Of a stretch of 19,280 bases of DNA, positions 7,542 through 14,893 are shown piece by piece. The notes under the pieces are model-generated. The model saw only the letters and a list, made by a program, of their open reading frames with translations. It was not told where the DNA came from and did not search any database. Position numbers and translations under genes: made by a program. Every line of letters begins with the position of its first letter. Position 1 is the first letter of the stretch. Origin of the DNA: an uncultured Microbacteriaceae bacterium (GTDB lineage Bacteria; Actinomycetota; Actinomycetes; Actinomycetales; Microbacteriaceae); assembly GCA_946481135.1 (NCBI GenBank), contig CAMLMQ010000035.1:1-19280 (forward strand), given 5' to 3'.

Positions 7542-9511
7542 TCACCAGATCGTGACGCGATCCGCAGGATCGAGCCACAGGGAGTCACGCTCGGTCACGC
7601 CGAACGTCTCGTAGAACACGTCGATGTTACGGACGATCTGGTTGCACCGGAACTCCGCGGGCGAATGCGGGTCGATCGAGAGCAGCCGAAGCGCCTCCTC
7701 GTCCCGCAGTTTGGTGCGCCACGCCTGCGCCCAGCCGAGGAAGAACCGCTCGGCCGCGGTCAGCCCGTCGATCACGGGGGGCTCCGCGCCGTCGAGCGAC
7801 AGGAGGTAGGCATCCCACGCGATCGACAGCCCGCCGAGGTCGCCGATGTTCTCGCCGATCGTGAGCGCGCCGTTGACGTGGTGGCCGGGCAGCTGCCGAG
7901 GCTCGAGCGCGTCGTACTGGGCGATCAGGGATGCCGTGCGCGCCTCGAACGCGGCCCGGTCCTCGTCGGTCCACCAGTTGGTGAGCTTCCCGTCGCCGTC
8001 GTACTGCGAGCCCTGGTCGTCGAACCCGTGTCCGATCTCGTGGCCGATGACGGCCCCGATCGCACCGTAGTTCGCGGCCGGGTCGCGGGTCTCGTCGAAG
8101 AACGGGTACTGCAGGATGGCGGCGGGGAAGACGATCTCGTTGAATCCGGGGTTGTAGTAGGCGTTGATCGTCTGCGGCGTCATGAACCACTCGTCGCGGT
8201 CGATCGGCTTGCCGATCTTGCCCAGCTCGCGCTGGAACTCGAACTCGGCACGGCCCGCACGTTCGCGATGAGGTCGGTGGGATCGATCTGCAGCGTCGAG
8301 TAGTCGCGCCACCTCGCCGGGTAGCCGATCTTCGGCGTGAACTTGCCGAGCTTGTCGAGTGCCTTCGCCCGGGTCTCGTCGGTCATCCAGTCGAGTTCGG
8401 TGATGCTCACCCGATACGCCTCGACGAGGTGGGCGACGAGGTCGTCCATCGCCGTCTTCGCGCCGGCGGGGAAGTGCCGCTCGACGTACACCCGCCCGAC
8501 CGCCTCGCCGAGCGCACCCTCGACGACCGCGACGCCGCGCTTCCACCGCGCGCGGAGCTCGGGGGTTCCGGTGAGCGTCTTGCCGTAGAAGTCGAAGTTC
8601 GCGGCGACGACCTCGCCGTGCAGGTACGGCGCCGACGAGCGGATGACCTGCCAGCGCAGCCAGTCGCGCCACGCGTCGAGACGGTCGTCGCTGAGCAGCC
8701 GCACGACCCCCTCGAGGAAGCTCGGCTGCCGCACGACGACCTCCGCGAACGCCCCGGTCGGCACGTCGAGCGCGTCGAGCCAGCCGTCCAGCAGGGCAGC
8801 CTTCGCCCCGGCCAGCCCGGTCGCGGCATCCCAGGTCATCGGGTTGTACGTGGCGACCGAGTCGCGGCACCGCACCTTGTCCCAGTGCTGGGCGGCGATC
8901 TCGGTCTCGAGCGCGAACACCCGCTCGGCCCGGTCGGCCGCGTCGGGCAGGCCCGCCATGCCGAGCATCCGCTCGAGGTGGGCGCGATACGCGGCGCGGA
9001 TGTCGGCGAACTTCTCCTCGCGGAAGTACGACTCGTCGGGCAGCCCGATGCCGCCCTGCTCGAGGAAGACGAGGTAGCGCTCGGGATCGCCGGGGTCGTT
9101 GTCGACGAACGCCTGCACGAAGCCCGAGACGCCCGCGCGCTCGAGGCGCCCGAGCGACGCGACGAACGACGGGATGTCGGAGACCGCGTCGACGTCGGCG
9201 AGGTCGGGCGTCACGGCCGACCAGCCGCGCTGCTCGATGCGGTCCTCATCCATGAAGGAGGTGTAGAGGTCGCCGAACTTGCGCTCCTCGGTGCCGGGCT
9301 CGGCGGTCTGCGCCTCCTCGATGATCGCGCGCACCGCGCGCTCGGCCTCCTCGGCGAGCACGTAGAACGAGCCGTAGCGGGCCTTGTCGCTCGGGATCTC
9401 GGTGCGGTCGATCCACCGGCCGTTGACGTGCCGGTAGAGGTCGTCCTGCGGCCGCACCCCCGCATCCAGATCGTCGGTGTCGATTCCACTGGTCAGGCGC
9501 GCGTCGCTCAC
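7542..9511 (-). pseudogene. M13 (neprilysin/PepO-like) zinc metallopeptidase, frameshifted
   Basis: The N-terminal frame starts at GTG 9511 (MSDARLTSG...) and reads M13 sequence such as DDLYRHVNGRWIDR up to LIANVRAV near residue 420, then goes out of frame and stops at 8180. The M13 sequence resumes one frame over as EFEFQRELGKIGKP and runs to the stop at 7542. Restoring one base near 8247-8253, for example GTGGCC for GTGCC, gives a 656-aa protein of normal family length. The rebuilt enzyme has the zinc motif HEIGH (about residues 491-495, positions 8028-8042), ENIGD carrying the third ligand (about 554-558, positions 7839-7853), and NAYYN and NEIVFPAAILQ before them. M13 enzymes cut oligopeptides. 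No signal peptide or membrane helix is seen, so a cytosolic peptidase is likely. The gene starts 9 bp after the lacI-family stop codon and may be co-transcribed with it. A sequencing error is as likely as a real mutation. Confidence 0.85.
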
Positions 9512-9520
9512 GCTCCCACC

Positions 9521-10588
9521 CTACGTTTCCGGGGGCCGCCCGGTCGTCGTGCCGACGCGGAGTTCGCACCGCAGCAGCACGGGCTCGGGTCGCTCGCCGG
9601 CGAGCGCCGCGAAGACCGAGGCGGCGGCGGCCTCGCCCTTCTCGACCGCGGGCTGCACGAGCGTCGTCAGCACGTGCGGTGCGGCCTCGTCGAGCCGCAC
9701 CCCGTCGAACCCGAGGATGCTGACGTCCCGCGGCACCTGCAGTCCGAGGTCGTCGGCGGCGCGCAGCACACCGAGCGCGAGGAGGTCGCTCTGGGCGACG
9801 ATCGCCGTCGGACGCTCGGCGGCCGGGGCGTCGAGCAGCGCACGACCCGCGGCGTACCCGTCGGCGATCGAGCTGCCCGGCGCGGAGTGACCGCCCGCCG
9901 CGGGGTAGACGTCCCGCAGCCCCGCGAGCCGTTCGCGCGTCGTGTGGCCGGTGATGCGGGCCTCGCGCTCGGGGGTGAGCACCCCGGGGCGCCGGTCGAC
10001 GTCGAGGGCGAGGGTGACGACGGCGACGCGGTGGTGCCCCAGCTCGCGCAGGTGCTCGGCGCCGCGGCGGGTGGCGTCGCGGTTGTCGAGGTCGACGACG
10101 ATCACGTCGTCGAGGGTGTCGGCCTCGACGGCGACGATCGGGATGCGGCGGCGGCGCAGCACCTCGACCGACGCGCTCAGGTCGAGGCTGCACCCGAGCA
10201 GGATGGCGGCATCCATCGCGGGCGCGGCGAGGTCGGTCTCGGCGTCGGCGGCACGCGGGATGACGAGCAGCCCGGCGCTCTCGTCGCCGAACGCGGCGGC
10301 GACGCCGTCGAGGAACGCGAGGTTCATCGGATCGCGGAAGGCGTCGGTCAGGCGGTCCTCGGTGACGACGGCGATCACCCCCGATCTGCCGCGTCGGAGC
10401 GACCGCGCCGTCGGATCGGGTCCGCCGTACTCGAGGTCGGCGGCGGCACTGAGCACCCGGGCCCGGGTGGCCGCGGAGACGGGACCCGCCCCGCTGTAGA
10501 CGAGGGACGCGGTCGAGACCGAGACGCCCGCGCGGGCCGCGACGGCCGCGAGGGTCGGCCGCGGAGTGGTGCTCGCGTCGGGCTCCAT
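9521..10588 (-). CDS. LacI-family transcriptional regulator
   Basis: A 355-aa protein with the full LacI plan. An N-terminal helix-turn-helix at about residues 11-35 (PTLAAVAARAGVSVSTASLV) and a hinge helix region (TRARVLSAAADLEYG, then ARSLRRGRSGVIAVV) are followed by a periplasmic-binding-protein-like sensor domain to the C-terminus (DNRDATRRGAEHLRELGHHRVA, then DLLALGVLRAADDLGLQVPRDVSILGFDG). Such proteins usually bind a sugar or related small molecule and release palindromic operators with a central CG. Two such palindromes lie in the 64-bp gap between this gene and the divergent MFS gene, so it probably represses that transporter and itself. The ATG at 10588 has no strong ribosome binding site. 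The effector is unknown. The M13 peptidase gene follows after 9 bp and may be in the same transcript. Confidence 0.93.
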   Translation of the reverse strand: MEPDASTTPRPTLAAVAARAGVSVSTASLVYSGAGPVSAATRARVLSAAADLEYGGPDPTARSLRRGRSGVIAVVTEDRLTDAFRDPMNLAFLDGVAAAFGDESAGLLVIPRAADAETDLAAPAMDAAILLGCSLDLSASVEVLRRRRIPIVAVEADTLDDVIVVDLDNRDATRRGAEHLRELGHHRVAVVTLALDVDRRPGVLTPEREARITGHTTRERLAGLRDVYPAAGGHSAPGSSIADGYAAGRALLDAPAAERPTAIVAQSDLLALGVLRAADDLGLQVPRDVSILGFDGVRLDEAAPHVLTTLVQPAVEKGEAAAASVFAALAGERPEPVLLRCELRVGTTTGRPPET

Positions 10589-10603
10589 GGGCTGCTAGCG
10601 TAC

Positions 10604-10631
10604 TCGAATCGATTCGATCGAAACGATTCGA
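10604..10631. promoter_or_regulatory. Two abutting 14-bp LacI-type operators
   Basis: TCGAATCGATTCGA at 10604-10617 is a perfect palindrome. It is followed directly by TCGAAACGATTCGA at 10618-10631, which differs at one base and is nearly palindromic. Both have the central CG and AA..TT arms typical of LacI-family operators. They sit between the divergent lacI-family gene (ATG at 10588) and the MFS gene (ATG at 10653), 16 and 21 bp from the respective start codons. Control of both directions is inferred. Confidence 0.8.
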
Positions 10632-10652
10632 CCTCGTCCGCCCGGAGCATCC

Positions 10653-11855
10653 ATGGCCGCCACCGCCACCCCGCACGCCATCCGCCGCGCCATGTCCGGC
10701 GTCTTCCTCACCTTCGCCGTCAACGGCATCGTGATCGGCGGGTGGATCTCGCGCCTTCCCGCCATCCGCGACTCGCTCGGTCTCGACACCGCGCAGGTAG
10801 GCGTCTTCCTCGCCGGCATGGCCGTCGGCGCCGTCCTCGGACTCGTCGCCGCCGCCGCGATCGTGCACCGCCTCGGCGCGCGCCGCACGATCATCGCCGC
10901 GCTCGTGCTCGGGGTCGTGGGGTTGCTCGTGCTCGCGATCGGCGTCTCCGTCGTCGCATCGTTCCCGCTCGCACTCGCGGGTGGCGCGATCTTCGGCGTC
11001 GCCTGGTCGGTCTGCGATGTCGCGATGAACGTCGAGGGCACCGCCGTGGAGCGCGCCATGGGACGCACCCTCATGCCGTGGTTCCACGCCGCCTGGAGCC
11101 TCGGCTCCGTCGCCGGGGCCGGTACCGGTGCCGTCGCGGCGTTCCTCGGCGTCGTGCCGGGCCTCCACATCGCCGTACTCATCGGCATCGTCGCCGTGAC
11201 CGCGGTGCTGCTGCCGCGCCTCCTGCCGCATCTGCTCATCGGCGCCGACGAACCGGTCGTCGACGGGCCGACCGGCTTCCGGGCGCAACTCGCGGCATGG
11301 CGCGACCCGCGCATCCTGCTGCTCGGCGTGCTCGTGCTCGGCATGGCGTTCGCCGAAGGGTCGGCCAACGACTGGCTCGCCCTCGCGATGAAAGACGACC
11401 GGGGCTTCGACGACGGTCAGGCGGCCCTGCTGTTCGGCGTCTTCACGGCCGCGATGACGATCGGGCGCATCGCCGGCGTCCCACTGCTCGACCGCTACGG
11501 GCGGGTGCCGGTGCTGCGCGCCGCCGTCGCGATGGCGGCGATCGGGCTCGGGGTCGTCATCCTCGTTCCCGCCACCCCGATCATGATCGCCGGCATCGTC
11601 GTCTGGGGCCTCGGCGCCTCACTCGGCTTCCCTGTCGGCATGTCCGCCGCCGGCGACGACCCGAACGGCGCGGCGGCCCGGGTGAGCGCCGTCGCGACCA
11701 TCGCCTACTGCGCCTTCCTCGTCGGCCCGCCCGTGCTCGGCCTCGTCGGCAACCAGATCGGCATCCTCAACTCGCTGTGGATCGTGTTCGCGCTCATCGT
11801 GCTCGCGGCCGTCGGCATCCCCGCCGCCCGGGAGCGCGCCGTACCCGAGAAGTAG
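10653..11855 (+). CDS. MFS transporter (YbjJ-like)
   Basis: A 400-aa integral membrane protein with about twelve hydrophobic segments and a hydrophilic central loop around residues 195-215, as in 12-helix major facilitator proteins. The N-terminal half has FLTFAVNGIVIGGWISRLPAIRDSLGL and the short loop HRLGARRTI between helices 2 and 3; the second half has the related loop DRYGRVPVLR. FAVNG...W.SRLP with DVAMNVEG resembles the YbjJ-type subgroup, whose substrates are poorly known. The ATG at 10653 has GGAG about six bases upstream. It is divergent from a lacI-family gene across tandem operators, so expression is probably induced by that regulator's effector, perhaps the transported compound. 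nucS follows after 9 bp. Substrate and direction of transport cannot be read from the sequence. Confidence 0.9.
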   Translation: MAATATPHAIRRAMSGVFLTFAVNGIVIGGWISRLPAIRDSLGLDTAQVGVFLAGMAVGAVLGLVAAAAIVHRLGARRTIIAALVLGVVGLLVLAIGVSVVASFPLALAGGAIFGVAWSVCDVAMNVEGTAVERAMGRTLMPWFHAAWSLGSVAGAGTGAVAAFLGVVPGLHIAVLIGIVAVTAVLLPRLLPHLLIGADEPVVDGPTGFRAQLAAWRDPRILLLGVLVLGMAFAEGSANDWLALAMKDDRGFDDGQAALLFGVFTAAMTIGRIAGVPLLDRYGRVPVLRAAVAMAAIGLGVVILVPATPIMIAGIVVWGLGASLGFPVGMSAAGDDPNGAAARVSAVATIAYCAFLVGPPVLGLVGNQIGILNSLWIVFALIVLAAVGIPAARERAVPEK

Positions 11856-11864
11856 GCTGGGCGG

Positions 11865-12560
11865 GTGCGTCTCGTCGTTGCCCGCTGCTCCGTGGACTAC
11901 GCCGGACGGCTCTCGGCGCACCTCCCGCTCGCGACCCGGCTGCTCGTGTTGAAGGGCGACGGCAGCGTGCTCGTGCACTCCGACTCGCTGTCGTACAAGC
12001 CGCTCAACTGGATGTCGCCGCCGTGCACCCTCACCGTCGAGGAGGTCGACGAGGAGCGCGCGGCCGCAGGCGTGGTCGAACTGTGGCGGGTGTCGCAGGC
12101 GAAGACGGCCGACCTGCTCGTCATCTCGATCCACGAGATCCTGCACGACTCGACACACGACCTCGGGATCGACCCGGGGTTGCAGAAGGACGGAGTCGAG
12201 GCCGACCTGCAGAAGCTGCTCGCCGAGCAGATCGAACTCCTCGGCGACGGGTTCGAGCTCGTGCGGCGCGAGTACATGACGGCGATCGGTCCGGTCGACA
12301 TCCTCGCTCGGGATGCGTCGGGCGCCCACGTCGCCGTCGAGATCAAGCGGCGCGGCGGGATCGACGGCGTCGAGCAGCTGACCCGCTACCTCGACCTCAT
12401 GAACCGCGACCCGCACCTCGCCCCGGTCACCGGCGTGTTCGCGGCGCAGGCGATCGCCCCCCAGGCGCAGACCCTCGCCGCCGACCGCGGCATCCGCACG
12501 CTGCTGCTCGACTACGACGCGATGCGCGGCCTGGAGACCGGCCACGCGCGACTCTTCTGA
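11865..12560 (+). CDS. nucS: Endonuclease NucS/EndoMS (mismatch-specific)
   Basis: A 231-aa protein with the N-terminal signature of actinobacterial NucS ([20 protein letters not shown], then [12 protein letters not shown]). The C-terminal RecB-like nuclease core has D145 in [10 protein letters not shown]159 and K161 in VEIKRR, and Q171/Y175 in EQLTRY. NucS cuts both strands at mismatched bases and replaces MutS-MutL repair in actinobacteria that lack those proteins. The C-terminus ends HARLF, resembling the short hydrophobic tail through which corynebacterial NucS binds the sliding clamp; that functional match is inference. The GTG at 11865 is fixed by the family N-terminus (RLV...), and the length is normal. 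The MFS gene ends 9 bp upstream and the HAD gene begins at 12560, sharing one base with the nucS stop codon. nucS may therefore be read from the LacI-controlled promoter as well as any promoter of its own. Confidence 0.95.
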   Translation: MRLVVARCSVDYAGRLSAHLPLATRLLVLKGDGSVLVHSDSLSYKPLNWMSPPCTLTVEEVDEERAAAGVVELWRVSQAKTADLLVISIHEILHDSTHDLGIDPGLQKDGVEADLQKLLAEQIELLGDGFELVRREYMTAIGPVDILARDASGAHVAVEIKRRGGIDGVEQLTRYLDLMNRDPHLAPVTGVFAAQAIAPQAQTLAADRGIRTLLLDYDAMRGLETGHARLF

Positions 12561-13267
12561 TGCCCCCCTACAGCGCGGTGCTGTTCGACCTCGACGGCAC
12601 GATCGTCGACTCGGCGCCCGGCATCACGTCGTCGCTCGCCTACACCTTCGAGGCGATGGGCCTCGCCGTGCCGCCGCCCGCGAAACTGCTCGAATGGGTG
12701 GGGCCGCCGATCATGGACTCGTTCCGCGACCTCGCCGGGTTCGACGCGGTCACGTCGGCGCGAGCTCTCGCGATCTACCGCGAGCACTACGTGCAGACCG
12801 GCGTGTTCGACGCGGAGGTCTACACCGGGGTGCCCGACGTGCTCAAGGCCGTCTCGGAGGCCGGCATCCCGCTGTCGCTCGCGACCTCCAAGCCCGAGTC
12901 GACCGCCACGCTCGTGCTACGGCACTTCGGGCTCGCCGACTACTTCGACGAGCTCACCGGCGCGAGCGAAGACGAGGTGCGCAGCGCGAAGAAGGATGTC
13001 GTCGAGGAGGCCCTGCGCCGGCTGCGGGCGCGCGGCGCCGACCTGTCGAACCCGATCATGGTCGGCGACCGGCACCACGACGTCGACGGGGCGGCCGAAC
13101 ACGACGTGCCCACGGTCTTCGTCACGTGGGGGTACGGATCCCCCGAGGAGACGGTCGGCACGGTCGCCGTCGTCGACACCGCCGCCGAGCTGCTCGCCGC
13201 GCTCGGGCTCGGGTCCGGGTCCGGGTCCGGGTCCGGGTCCGGGGGGACCCGAGCCGGCAATCCGTGA
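12560..13267 (+). CDS. HAD-family phosphatase (Gph-like) with Gly-Ser tail
   Basis: A 235-aa haloacid-dehalogenase hydrolase with all four motifs: I, D10-L-D12-G-T in VLFDLDGTIVDS; II, the LATSKPE threonine/serine region; III, a lysine around SAKKDVVEEAL; IV, MVGDRHHDVDGAAEHDV. The helical cap domain lies between motifs I and II (PGITSSLAYTFEAMGL onward), as in phosphoglycolate phosphatase and related enzymes; the true substrate may differ. The ATG at 12560 overlaps the nucS stop by one base (TGATG), which suggests translational coupling. The last 18 or so residues are a low-complexity run of Gly-Ser dipeptides and GGTRAGNP. They are encoded by five exact GGGTCC hexamers (13211-13240) and overlap a terminator-like hairpin. 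This tail is outside the folded domain and is probably not needed for catalysis. Confidence 0.88.
   Translation: MPPYSAVLFDLDGTIVDSAPGITSSLAYTFEAMGLAVPPPAKLLEWVGPPIMDSFRDLAGFDAVTSARALAIYREHYVQTGVFDAEVYTGVPDVLKAVSEAGIPLSLATSKPESTATLVLRHFGLADYFDELTGASEDEVRSAKKDVVEEALRRLRARGADLSNPIMVGDRHHDVDGAAEHDVPTVFVTWGYGSPEETVGTVAVVDTAAELLAALGLGSGSGSGSGSGGTRAGNP
13206..13255 (+). terminator. Hairpin formed by the 3' end of the HAD gene
   Basis: GGCTCGGGTCC (13206-13216) is a perfect 11-bp inverted match to 13245-13255. A smaller alternative hairpin forms from 13235-13240 and 13245-13250 with a GGGG loop. The structure lies inside the last codons of the HAD gene, just before the stop at 13265-13267 and ahead of a convergent gene, so it could stop transcription from either side. 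There is no T-run. Confidence 0.5.
13211..13240 (+). repeat. Five tandem GGGTCC hexamers
   Basis: Five exact copies of GGGTCC are preceded by a degenerate copy (GGGCTC, 13205-13210). Read in the HAD frame each hexamer adds Gly-Ser, so slippage would lengthen or shorten the tail by two residues without a frameshift. Confidence 0.95.
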
Positions 13268-13273
13268 CAAGTG

Positions 13274-13317
13274 CGACGGATGAGTCGGCTGCGAGCGCCG
13301 AAATCGACGGATGAGTC
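13274..13317. repeat. 13-bp direct repeat between convergent genes
   Basis: CGACGGATGAGTC occurs at 13274-13286 and again at 13305-13317, 31 bp apart, in the 76-bp gap between the convergent HAD and FAD-oxidoreductase genes. No function is evident. It may be a remnant of a small duplication. Confidence 0.7.
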
Positions 13318-13343
13318 ATTCGAGCGGCGACCGCGGGCTCGCG

Positions 13344-14372
13344 TCAGCGCGCGAGGCGCTCGACGGCCCCCGCGAAGACGCCCGGAAGCCGCACGGCGGC
13401 GGGCACCACGGCACCGCGCAGGGGCGACGCCGCGAGCCGCACGAGTGCACCGGTGAGCCTCCGGAAGTCGCGGGTCTCCCGCTCCCACGCGCGCTCGTAG
13501 CCCGCCGCATCGCCCGCGACGATCGCCGCGACCGCGGCCCGCGCCTGCGCGAGGCCGATGCGCAGGCCCTCCCCGGTGAGCGCGTCGACGTAGCCCGACG
13601 CGTCGCCCGCGAGCAGCACCCGACCGGCCGTGCGCCGTCGCGTGACCTGCCGCAGCGGTCCGGCGCCCCGCAGGTCGGATGCCGGCGCGGCACCGTCGAG
13701 ACGCGCGGCGAGCGCGGGCGCGGCGGCCACGGCATCCTCGAACCGCACGCCCCGGCGGGCGAGCAGCGCGACGCCGAGCGTGTCGGGCGCCACGGGGGTG
13801 AGGTAGAGCTCGCCGAGCGGCGTCCAGACGACCTCGACAAACTCCGACTCGGGCGCGATCGCGTAGTGCCGGCGCTGCCCAAAACGTCGCCGCGCACGCG
13901 GAGTCGGCCGGGCGAGGCCCGCCTCACGGGCGATCGTCGAGTGCAGGCCGTCGGCGCCGATGAGCCACGGAGCCCGGATGCCCCCGGCCGTGACGACGCC
14001 GGGGCGCTGGGTGAGCGACTCGATCCTCTCGGAAGCGAACCGCGCCCCGAGTTCCTCGGCCCGGGCGCGCAACGCGGCGTGCAGGGTCGTGCGCCGCACG
14101 CCGAGCCCGGGCCCGCCCTCGAACCGATGCTCGGCGCGTCGGCGCGCGTCGAGGTAGGCGATCCCGGCGATCGGCATCCCCGCGGGCGCGACGCCGAGCC
14201 GCGCGAGGGCGGGCAGTGCGCCCGGCATGAGTCCCTCCCCGCACGCTTTGTCGATCGCTCCGTCACGCGGCTCTGCGACGACGACGTCCAAGCCCGCGAG
14301 CCGCGCCTCGATCGCGGCGGCGAGGCCGACGGGGCCTCCGCCGACGACGAGCACCTCGGTGTCGAGGGTCAC
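13344..14372 (-). CDS. FAD-dependent oxidoreductase (SrsC-like)
   Basis: A 342-aa flavoprotein of the geranylgeranyl-reductase / aromatic-hydroxylase class. Residues about 5-35 form the Rossmann fold (VLVVGGGPVGLAAAIEARLAG). KACGEGLMP follows, then LIGADGLHSTIAREAGL (FAD/NADPH-binding DG motif), and the second FAD motif GRVLLAGDASGYVDALTGEG. The GTG at 14372 is chosen because it directly precedes the Rossmann strand and overlaps the stop codon of the ICMT gene by 4 bp (GTGA), giving tight translational coupling. In Streptomyces griseus the equivalent third gene, srsC, encodes a flavoprotein that hydroxylates an alkylresorcinol to an alkylquinone precursor, and the same role is inferred here. 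The open frame extends further upstream, but that part is the antisense of the ICMT gene. The reaction is not proven by sequence; a prenyl reductase role is the main alternative. Confidence 0.85.
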   Translation of the reverse strand: MTLDTEVLVVGGGPVGLAAAIEARLAGLDVVVAEPRDGAIDKACGEGLMPGALPALARLGVAPAGMPIAGIAYLDARRRAEHRFEGGPGLGVRRTTLHAALRARAEELGARFASERIESLTQRPGVVTAGGIRAPWLIGADGLHSTIAREAGLARPTPRARRRFGQRRHYAIAPESEFVEVVWTPLGELYLTPVAPDTLGVALLARRGVRFEDAVAAAPALAARLDGAAPASDLRGAGPLRQVTRRRTAGRVLLAGDASGYVDALTGEGLRIGLAQARAAVAAIVAGDAAGYERAWERETRDFRRLTGALVRLAASPLRGAVVPAAVRLPGVFAGAVERLAR

Positions 14373-14893
14373 GCGGGCGCCGCCTCCCGCAGCGCGCGCT
14401 CCTCCGCCGGGATGCGGAACCTCAGCAGCAGGATGGCGTTGAGCACGGTGAAGACGATCGCGGTGATCCACGCGGTGTGCACGAGCGGCAGCGCGATGCC
14501 CTCGATCGCGACGATCCAGTAGTTCGGATGCCGCAGCCACGGCCAGCGGTAGAGCCCGCGGCGCACGAGCGGCATCCCCGGTACGACGATGACGCGGGTG
14601 TTCCACTGCCGGCCGAGCGACCAGATGACGGCGTACCGACCGACCTGGCACAGCAGCGCGATCGCGAGCATGGGCCACCCGAGCGCGGGCACGAACGGCC
14701 GGTCGAGCAGCCACACCTCGGCGATCGCCCCGACGAGCAACCCGGTGTGCAGCGCGACCATCGCGGGGAAGTGTCCCCGGCCCGACTCGACCCCACCCCG
14801 GGCGAACGCCCACGCCGCGTTGCGCTTCGAGATGACGAGTTCGACGACGCGCTCGACGCCCGTGAGCAGAACGAAGACGGTGAACCAGATCAT
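14369..14893 (-). CDS. ICMT-family membrane methyltransferase (SrsB-like)
   Basis: A 174-aa integral membrane protein with about four hydrophobic segments (IWFTVFVLLTGVERVVEL; the MVALHTGLLVGAIAEVWLL region; WPMLAIALLCQVGRYAVIWSL; ALPLVHTAWITAIVFTVLN). The cofactor-binding C-terminal motif of isoprenylcysteine carboxyl methyltransferases is present (GLYRWPWLRHPNYW, then E, and later RIPAEERAL). The ATG at 14893 follows GAGGTGG, and the start overlaps the type III PKS stop codon by 4 bp (ATGA). In bacteria such proteins next to type III polyketide synthases (SrsB, BpsB) transfer a methyl group from S-adenosylmethionine to a hydroxyl of the phenolic or pyrone lipid. Methylation of the neighbouring synthase's product in the membrane is therefore the likely role. 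Prenylated proteins as substrate are unlikely in this context. Confidence 0.88.
   Translation of the reverse strand: MIWFTVFVLLTGVERVVELVISKRNAAWAFARGGVESGRGHFPAMVALHTGLLVGAIAEVWLLDRPFVPALGWPMLAIALLCQVGRYAVIWSLGRQWNTRVIVVPGMPLVRRGLYRWPWLRHPNYWIVAIEGIALPLVHTAWITAIVFTVLNAILLLRFRIPAEERALREAAPA

Noticed and set aside
9246..11288. Minus-strand 680-codon frame spanning the regulator and MFS gene
   Set aside because: Arg-rich translation without domains, overlapping four well-supported genes in other frames.
8429..13267. 1612-codon plus-strand frame ending in the HAD gene
   Set aside because: Only the last 235 codons are real (HAD motifs from 12560). The rest is antisense to the peptidase and regulator and out of frame with the MFS gene and nucS.
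13344..14813. Longer 489-aa version of the FAD oxidoreductase
   Set aside because: The extra N-terminal 147 codons are the ICMT gene in another frame. The Rossmann fold begins immediately after the GTG at 14372, which forms a 4-bp overlap with the ICMT stop.
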